From an uncultured Desulfobacterales bacterium (lineage in GTDB: Bacteria > Desulfobacterota > Desulfobacteria > Desulfobacterales > G020354645), in the NCBI GenBank assembly GCA_947259865.1, contig CAMYNZ010000110.1, forward strand, positions 1 to 10,275: 10,275 bases of DNA, given 5' to 3'. Below are positions 6,192 to 10,275 of this stretch, piece after piece. Each line of letters opens with the position of its first letter. Position 1 is the stretch's first letter. The translations under genes and the position numbers were made by a program. A model generated the notes under the pieces. It saw only the letters and a program-made list of their open reading frames with translations. It did not search any database and was not told where the DNA came from.

Positions 6192-6887
6192 ATGCTTTTC
6201 AAGTGCCGTGACATAACATTTAAATACCCCGGCTCAAGCAGTTTTGTTTTTCAAAACTTATCCTTTGAAATGGTTGAGCCCGGATTTCATGCACTATTCG
6301 GCCCCTCGGGGGTGGGGAAAACATCATTCGCTAAAATCATAACCGGAGAAATAATAAAATTTTCCGGAGAGATACATATGGATAGCATGAAGACGCTGCT
6401 GTATTCGTATAATCTGGAAAGACTCCCCGGCTGGTCCAGTGTCGGCAAACATCTGGAAAAAGTCACCCCGTCTTCCCTGGAGAGCAAAAAAGACGAGCTT
6501 ATCGAGGCTTTCGGGCTAAAGGAATTGGTGGGATATAGGTTCTCACAGCTGTCTTTGGGACAGCAAAACCGGATCAATTTGATTCGTTATCTGTTGCAGG
6601 ATTTTCATATGCTCATAATGGACGAGAGTCTTGCCAACGTCGACGAGTTGACCCGGGAAAAAATTCTTCTGAAAATGAAGGCCATGTTCCCGGACGTTTT
6701 TTTCTTGTACATTTCGCATAATGTTATCGAAGTCTCGAAGTTCTGCCAGGAAATTCTGGTTTTACGCGATGCCGGCAAAGTGCCTCAAATCACCAAAATT
6801 GAGGGGCAAAATTATTCAGTCCATCGGCAAATCGATAAGGAAAAGCTTGAACATACGATGCTGGAGGTCATGAATGCTTCTTCCTAG
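6192..6887 (+). CDS. ABC transporter ATP-binding protein, nitrate/sulfonate/THI5 type, degenerate motifs
   Basis: A 231-residue ATPase that would power the importer encoded with the next two genes. Walker A is GPSGVGKT (37-44), Walker B LIMDE (141-145) with catalytic Glu145, and the switch histidine is His176 in ISHN. Two motifs are unusual. The signature is LSLGQ (120-124) instead of LSGGQ. The Q-loop Gln, expected in the position that reads FQ before LLPW-type residues, is replaced around YSYN (71-74), although the following LPGWSSV still aligns. An in-frame stop at 6183-6185 fixes the ATG at 6192 as the earliest start, and no Shine-Dalgarno sequence precedes it. The gene overlaps the permease gene by 14 bp, which implies translational coupling. 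Confidence 0.85.
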   Translation: MLFKCRDITFKYPGSSSFVFQNLSFEMVEPGFHALFGPSGVGKTSFAKIITGEIIKFSGEIHMDSMKTLLYSYNLERLPGWSSVGKHLEKVTPSSLESKKDELIEAFGLKELVGYRFSQLSLGQQNRINLIRYLLQDFHMLIMDESLANVDELTREKILLKMKAMFPDVFFLYISHNVIEVSKFCQEILVLRDAGKVPQITKIEGQNYSVHRQIDKEKLEHTMLEVMNASS

Positions 6888-7626
6888 ACGTATTTACCAA
6901 TTTTTTCTTATCTATTTGATGGGAGTAGCGGTATTGTTAATGTTAAAGTACAGCCTGAATCTTTCAGATTATGTCATTCCCGGTATTATCGACATCTGGC
7001 GAACGGGTGTCGATGTTTTTGCCCGCTATATCTCGGATGTATTAAATACCTTGAGCGTTGCCGTTATCGGGCAGATCGTCTCTCTTTTTTTAGCGTTTCT
7101 GGTTGGCATCACGGGTCGGCAGGCCACCTGGTTTGGATCTTTTATCAAGGTTGCTGCCTACAATGTGCAGGCGTATCCCATTGTGGCCATTGCACCGATT
7201 ATTTTTATCCTACTGGGTGATGGGATTATCACACGTCTTTTAATTGCGGCCATGATATGTTATTTCCCTTTACTGTTGTCCGTTCTTGGGATCATGGCCG
7301 AACCGATCACTGAAATCGAACACTTTTATAAAGTGACGGGGAGGTTGCGGTGGCAGCTTGAAATCAAAATACGTGCCTTTGAAAATCTGAGCAAACTAAC
7401 CACTGTCATTGCAGGCAGTGCCACCTTGGCTGTAGCCGGCACTATCGTTGCAGAGTTCATTGCGGCCAATGCCGGCATCGGCTACAGTATCCGAATTGCC
7501 CTCTACCAGAGTGATCTTTCAAAGATCCTCATCGCCCTCTTTCTGATCGGCATTACCCTTTCCATATACCAGGGTTTTCTAGAGGTAATGGGGTATTTAA
7601 TCAGAAAAGGATGGGCACGGATTTAA
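6874..7626 (+). CDS. ABC transporter permease, SsuC/TauC-like
   Basis: A 250-residue inner-membrane permease with about six helices (near 8-26, 60-80, 94-114, 117-140, 176-198 and 215-235). SDVLNTLSVAVIGQIVSLFLAF (54-75) begins the transport domain. TGRLRWQLEIKIRAF (155-169) is the cytoplasmic EAA loop, and GTIVAEFIAANAGIGYSI (189-206) is the characteristic end of nitrate/sulfonate/taurine-type permeases. The EAA loop lacks the usual terminal Leu-Pro pair. GGAGG lies six bases before the ATG, inside the end of the ATPase gene. The binding-protein gene follows after 13 bp. Substrate cannot be read from the permease. Confidence 0.85.
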   Translation: MLLPRRIYQFFLIYLMGVAVLLMLKYSLNLSDYVIPGIIDIWRTGVDVFARYISDVLNTLSVAVIGQIVSLFLAFLVGITGRQATWFGSFIKVAAYNVQAYPIVAIAPIIFILLGDGIITRLLIAAMICYFPLLLSVLGIMAEPITEIEHFYKVTGRLRWQLEIKIRAFENLSKLTTVIAGSATLAVAGTIVAEFIAANAGIGYSIRIALYQSDLSKILIALFLIGITLSIYQGFLEVMGYLIRKGWARI

Positions 7627-7639
7627 CGGAGAAAGCATT

Positions 7640-8650
7640 ATGGATAGGACCTGGAAAAACAAAATGGCCATTTTCCTGATGGTTTTTATGGCAACCCTTA
7701 TGTCTGTGGGGCTGCAATTCCAGGGTACTGCTGAAGCTAAAGAAAAAGCGGCATACCGACTTAAATGGCTGTTCAATGCCAGCGTCGTTGGTGATATCTA
7801 TGCACAAGCCCACAATATCTTCGCAGCCCGGGGGCTTGATGTCACCGTCAAGGAGGGCGGTCCGGAACGGGATGCCATCCGGGAGCTTGAAATGGGCCGG
7901 GCCCAGTTTGGGGTGGCATCGGCCGATCAGGTCATCCGCGCCCTGAACAAAGGTGCCACCGTTTTGGTTATTGCCCAGCTTTTTCAAATCAACCCACTCC
8001 AGTGGATATACCGAACGGCACAATTCCGCATAAACGGCCTGGAGGACCTAAAAGGAAAGAAGCTCGGGGTTACTTTTGGTGGCAATGACGAAACCATATT
8101 GCGAACCCTGCTGGCAAAAGGGGGAATCACCGAGAATGATGTTACACTATTCAGTGTCCGCTATGATTACACGCCGTTTTACAAGCGCCAGGTAAATTTC
8201 TGGCCGGTCTACCGAAATACCCAGGCGATCATCCTTTACGATAAGCTGCAAAAAGCTGGAGAAACGGTTGCGTTTTTTAATCCCGCCGAATACGGCATTC
8301 GGTTTGTGGCCAACTCCGTGATTACCTCTCCCGGCATGATCAAAGACCACCCGCAAACCGTTAGAAGATTCACCAAGGCTCTCATACAGGGCTGGTCTGA
8401 AGCGCTGGATCCGCCAAATCATCAAAAGGCCCTCAAAACGTTGCAGCGTTTCGACAAGGATACCCCTTTGCACATCCTGGATCAGCAACTCACCGCCACC
8501 CGCAAGCTTATACAACCCACACCTGAATTTAAAATCGGAACCATTGATGTGGCGGCCTGGAAACAGACCGAAAAAATTATGCTGGATCAAAAACAGATTA
8601 CCCGTCCGGTGTTTGTGGAAAAGGTACTGAGACCATTGGGTTCATATTAA
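7640..8650 (+). CDS. periplasmic substrate-binding protein, NMT1/THI5-like
   Basis: A 336-residue exported binding protein, the third gene of the importer operon. The signal peptide spans about 1-33 (basic start, hydrophobic core 9-27, cleavage after AEA). The mature protein shows the THI5/NMT1 pattern: LKWLFNASVVGDIYAQAHNIF (41-61), GLDVTVKEGG (65-74), AQFGVASADQVIRA (88-101), a central GLEDLKGKKLGVTFGG (133-148), and FWPVYRNTQAI (187-197), matching the conserved asparagine region of the ThiY branch. Relatives bind thiamine pyrimidine precursors (formylaminopyrimidine or HMP), aliphatic sulfonates, nitrate or taurine. A pyrimidine precursor is my favoured guess, but no thiamine gene or TPP riboswitch is near. 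GGAG precedes the ATG. Confidence 0.87.
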   Translation: MDRTWKNKMAIFLMVFMATLMSVGLQFQGTAEAKEKAAYRLKWLFNASVVGDIYAQAHNIFAARGLDVTVKEGGPERDAIRELEMGRAQFGVASADQVIRALNKGATVLVIAQLFQINPLQWIYRTAQFRINGLEDLKGKKLGVTFGGNDETILRTLLAKGGITENDVTLFSVRYDYTPFYKRQVNFWPVYRNTQAIILYDKLQKAGETVAFFNPAEYGIRFVANSVITSPGMIKDHPQTVRRFTKALIQGWSEALDPPNHQKALKTLQRFDKDTPLHILDQQLTATRKLIQPTPEFKIGTIDVAAWKQTEKIMLDQKQITRPVFVEKVLRPLGSY

Positions 8651-8765
8651 AGGATCATCTCTGAAAGAGTTTGTGTCCGTCAGCGTCAGTCGAGCGAGCG
8701 AAGTGAGCGGGCGGTTAATAAAAAAACACTAAAACTGCTTTCAATACAAAGGAGGGTAGCAGATT
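8651..8765 (+). promoter_or_regulatory. intergenic leader of the nitroreductase gene with a GAGCGA-rich tract
   Basis: Positions 8680-8714 are a GC-rich tract of short quasi-repeats (GTCAGCGTCAGTC, then GAGCGAGCGAAGTGAGCGGGCG) that contrasts with the A-rich sequence after it. It does not fold into a clear hairpin. A strong ribosome binding site, AGGAGGG, stands nine bases before the nitroreductase ATG. I could not define a promoter. Confidence 0.35.
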
Positions 8766-9344
8766 ATGGAATTTAAAGAGTTGGTCAAAGCTAGAAGAAG
8801 TTGCCGGTCGTTTGAAACAACAGCTGTATCAGATGATCAGCTGAATGCGATTTTGGATGCCGGCCAATGGGCGCCCAGCCCGCTGAATTTACAGCCCTGG
8901 GAATTTGTCGTTGTAACTGACCCGGAGATTAAAGCCGCCATCAAATCTATTGCTGAAGAAGCCCGGCAGGGTGTGGTTGACCAGGGAGGACCGGGGTGGG
9001 CCGCCAAGTATCCGATGGATTTTATCACCGAGGCACCCCTTTTGGTCGCGGTGTTGTTTAATCCGTCCAAGGGCGGTTTAGGCAGTTTCTTCGGTCAGGA
9101 AAACGGCGCCCTGTCGGCTGCGTGTGCCTGTATTCAAAATATGATGTTGGCGGCTTCAGATTTGGGCTTCGAGTCCCTGTGGTTTACTTTTTTTGACCCG
9201 GAAAAGGTACGGTCAATTTTAGATGTGCCGGAAAAACTGGATGTGGCCGGTGTGCTGCCCATCGGCAAACCCAAGGGACAGATGGATGCGCCGCCGCGCA
9301 AGCCGCCCCGGGTGCATCAGCAGCGGTATGTCAAATCCGACTAG
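8766..9344 (+). CDS. nitroreductase-family FMN flavoprotein
   Basis: A 192-residue protein of the NfsB/NADH-oxidase-like superfamily; these usually bind FMN as dimers and reduce nitro compounds, quinones or flavins with NAD(P)H. FMN-phosphate contacts appear as RRSCRSF (10-16) and the isoalloxazine pocket as APSPLNLQPWEFVVV (36-50). ALSAACACIQNMMLAASDLGFESLW (115-139) is the long dimer helix and GVLPIGKPKG (162-171) the terminal strand and loop. The last part (PPRKPPR, 176-182) is the family's usual arm. The physiological substrate cannot be predicted. Its TAG stop (9342-9344) lies within the first four bases of the fold-back element that follows, yet the protein end looks complete. Confidence 0.9.
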   Translation: MEFKELVKARRSCRSFETTAVSDDQLNAILDAGQWAPSPLNLQPWEFVVVTDPEIKAAIKSIAEEARQGVVDQGGPGWAAKYPMDFITEAPLLVAVLFNPSKGGLGSFFGQENGALSAACACIQNMMLAASDLGFESLWFTFFDPEKVRSILDVPEKLDVAGVLPIGKPKGQMDAPPRKPPRVHQQRYVKSD

Positions 9345-9368
9345 AAGTTATCTCAAAAATGCATTTGA

Positions 9369-9390
9369 TCCGCCAGGGTACTTCGGCGGA
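9369..9390 (+). repeat. 22-bp hairpin repeat, copy 1
   Basis: TCCGCC, a 10-base loop, then GGCGGA. Its right arm also forms a perfect 7-bp stem with the left arm of copy 2 (GGCGGAC-AA-GTCCGCC, 9385-9400), so two alternative folds are possible. Confidence 0.65.
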
Positions 9391-9394
9391 CAAG

Positions 9395-9416
9395 TCCGCC
9401 AGAGATCTTTGGCGGG
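9395..9416 (+). repeat. 22-bp hairpin repeat, copy 2
   Basis: TCCGCC, a 10-base loop beginning AGAG, then GGCGGG (one G-T closing pair). Same orientation as copy 1 and only four bases after it. Confidence 0.65.
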
Positions 9417-9463
9417 CTAGCGTCCTATGGCTGCGTTGTTTCGCGGCTTGAAATGCTAATTAA

Positions 9464-9486
9464 TCGCGGCAAGATGCCGCTCCCAC
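9464..9486 (-). repeat. REP-like unit, left (inverted) copy
   Basis: Read on the minus strand: GTGGGAG, then a stem-loop GCGGC-ATCTT-GCCGC whose first G is shared with GTGGGAG, then GA; 23 bases. The plan (GTGG-type head plus a short imperfect hairpin) is that of bacterial REP elements, which are moved by RAYT-type Y1 transposases. Confidence 0.65.
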
Positions 9487-9534
9487 TATTCATATTGGAT
9501 ACAGTTTAGTAAACACCATGATGATCAAAAATTG

Positions 9535-9557
9535 GTGGGAGTGGCTTCCAGCCACGA
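9535..9557 (+). repeat. REP-like unit, right (direct) copy
   Basis: GTGGGAG, stem-loop GTGGC-TTCCA-GCCAC sharing the same G, then GA. It matches the left copy at 18 of 23 bases. One stem pair is C-G in the left copy and T-A here, a compensatory change. The two heads face each other across 48 bp, the arrangement called a REPIN or BIME. Confidence 0.65.
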
Positions 9558-9569
9558 GGTGTACGTTCA

Positions 9570-9591
9570 TCCGCCAGAGTGCGTTGGCGGA
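9570..9591 (+). repeat. 22-bp hairpin repeat, copy 3
   Basis: TCCGCC, loop AGAGTGCGTT, GGCGGA. The stem is identical to copy 1 and the loop start (AGAG) is shared with copy 2. It lies in the right arm of the fold-back element but in the same orientation as the other copies. Confidence 0.65.
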
Positions 9592-9655
9592 CTCCGCTTT
9601 CAAACCGCGGGACGCCTTGATGCATACCTTAATCTGTTTAGATTAGACATGTAAT

Positions 9656-9669
9656 CCCGCCTCAGCGGG
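9656..9669. repeat. small GC hairpin inside the fold-back element
   Basis: CCCGC-CTCA-GCGGG forms a perfect 5-bp stem. A second perfect stem, AATCT-GTTT-AGATT (9631-9644), lies just before it. Neither has a partner in the left arm. Confidence 0.5.
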
Positions 9670-9709
9670 GCCATAGAACGCGATCTACTTTTTTTGAGAT
9701 GGCTTCTAG

Positions 9710-9865
9710 TATTATGCCGCAGAAATTACTTCAAAAAGTCTTTTAGCGATTTGAAAGGCTCACATACAGGGTTATGTCAAACTTGACTTAAAGTTTTTGG
9801 AAATCAGAAAGTCTAAAGAGTCCGGGACCGCCCGGTATTTATTCCATGCATGAAGGGAGTAAAAA
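9710..9865 (+). promoter_or_regulatory. leader region of the CBS-domain gene with operator-like palindrome and hairpin
   Basis: TATGTCAAACTTGACTTA (9773-9790) is a near-perfect palindrome (seven of nine pairs) centred on GTCAA-AC-TTGAC, and could be a repressor or activator site. A GC hairpin CCGGG-ACCG-CCCGG (9822-9835) followed by TATTTATT lies 30 bp before the start codon and may be a weak attenuator or the end of an upstream transcript. A confident -35/-10 pair was not found. Confidence 0.4.
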
Positions 9866-10275
9866 ATGAGAGTAAGGGATTTTATGACAACTCGTCTTGT
9901 CACGGTCGATGTGAAGACTCCAATTATGGAAGCCCTTGAAATAATGAAAAACAAAAAGGTCAAACGCTTGCCGGTTACTAAAAACGGCAAGTTTGTCGGA
10001 ATGGTCAGCCGCAACATGATACGGGACGCTTCCCCATCGGAGGCCACCAGCCTGTCCGTACACGAGCTCAATTTTATCTTATACAAGATGACCGTCGGAT
10101 ATATAATGGTCAAAAAACCCATCAGTGTTTCGCCGGATCTTGCGGTAGAGGAAGCGATTTGGCTGGGTATCAAGCACGGCGTAGGCGCCTGGCCGGTTTT
10201 GGAAAAAGGCGAGCTCGTCGGTATTATCACCGAATCGGATATTTCACGCATCGTCATCGAGGCCTTGGGGGTGGG
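9866..10275 (+). CDS. CBS-domain pair protein, AcuB-like (3' end outside the window)
   Basis: The frame is open from the ATG at 9866 to the window edge (136 codons), so the gene is partial. AGGGAG lies before the ATG. The first CBS motif begins MRVRDFMTTRLVTVDVKTPI and includes KRLPVTKNGKFVGMVSRNMI (residues about 33-52). After a linker (SPSEATSLSVHELNFIL), a second begins TVGYIMVKKPISVSPDLAVE and ends GELVGIITESDISRIV. CBS pairs bind adenosine nucleotides and sense energy state. The linker and order match AcuB-like proteins common in Desulfobacterota, which often carry an ACT domain after the second CBS motif; that part would lie beyond the window. Confidence 0.85.
   Translation, partial: MRVRDFMTTRLVTVDVKTPIMEALEIMKNKKVKRLPVTKNGKFVGMVSRNMIRDASPSEATSLSVHELNFILYKMTVGYIMVKKPISVSPDLAVEEAIWLGIKHGVGAWPVLEKGELVGIITESDISRIVIEALGV

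Larger units (their letters stand above)
9341..9709. mobile_element. 369-bp non-coding fold-back element with 19-bp terminal inverted repeats (MITE-like)
   Basis: The left end CTAGAAGTTATCTCAAAAA (9341-9359) and the inverse of the right end (9691-9709) match at 17 of 19 bases. Further inverted pairs lie in collinear nested order: 9420-9431 with 9670-9681 (11 of 12), 9442-9453 with 9598-9609 (11 of 12), and REP-like units 9464-9486 with 9535-9557. The whole is thus one long imperfect palindrome carrying no credible ORF. Because CTAG is palindromic, the outer four bases at each end could instead be a 4-bp target duplication enclosing 15-bp repeats. Small hairpin modules are placed unequally in the two arms. 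No transposase gene is present, so any mobility would need help in trans. Confidence 0.7.

Noticed and set aside
9223..9420. Small ORF spanning the end of the nitroreductase gene
   Set aside because: It is a shifted frame of the nitroreductase that runs into the repeat element and has no protein-like features.
9341..9709. CRISPR array from the repeated GC-rich units
   Set aside because: Repeats differ in type and orientation, spacers are not uniform, and the units form nested inverted pairs rather than direct repeats.
9772..10257. 161-residue minus-strand ORF opposite the CBS gene
   Set aside because: The plus strand encodes a clear CBS pair with a ribosome binding site; the minus frame shows no known motif.

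Overview
The window reads as an ordinary chromosomal stretch of an anaerobic, probably sulfate-reducing bacterium of the Desulfobacterota (Desulfobacterales-like). This is an inference from gene content and style: a glutaryl-CoA-dehydrogenase-type acyl-CoA dehydrogenase, an AcuB-like CBS protein, a short universal stress protein, a THI5/NMT1-type ABC uptake system, and intergenic GC-rich hairpin repeats. No rRNA, tRNA, CRISPR array, plasmid origin or complete insertion sequence was seen.

Layout. Positions 1-760 hold an unrecognised 4-helix membrane protein and a GC-richer non-coding patch that may be a recombination scar. Positions 730-1984 hold a CPBP-like membrane protein and a YhhQ-type queuosine-precursor transporter on the plus strand. 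These meet, tail to tail with a 14-bp overlap, a minus-strand pair (3656 to 1971) of a secreted DUF4124 protein followed by RNA 3'-phosphate cyclase rtcA. A divergent intergenic region with a long inverted repeat (3657-3890) leads to the acyl-CoA dehydrogenase (3891-5057). A 570-bp gene-poor gap follows; it holds the decayed 3' end of an MFS transporter gene on the minus strand. Next come a universal stress protein (5629-6078) and a compact ABC importer operon: ATPase, permease, periplasmic binding protein (6192-8650). A nitroreductase (8766-9344) is followed by a 369-bp fold-back element (9341-9709). The window ends inside a CBS-domain gene (9866 onward).

The most notable structure is 9341-9709. 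It has 19-bp terminal inverted repeats and further collinear inverted pairs running inward to a central pair of REP-like hairpins. Those two hairpins differ by a compensatory base-pair change. Three copies of a second 22-bp hairpin lie in the same element. It looks like a non-coding MITE/REPIN-type mobile element whose left end coincides with the nitroreductase stop codon.

The second notable point is the acyl-CoA dehydrogenase. It keeps the GCDH substrate-carboxylate arginine and the catalytic glutamate, but it replaces the two residues tied to decarboxylation (Glu87 to Gly, Tyr369-equivalent to Leu). The ABC ATPase also has a degenerate Q-loop and signature motif. I found no convincing new multi-gene system; most genes are familiar families.
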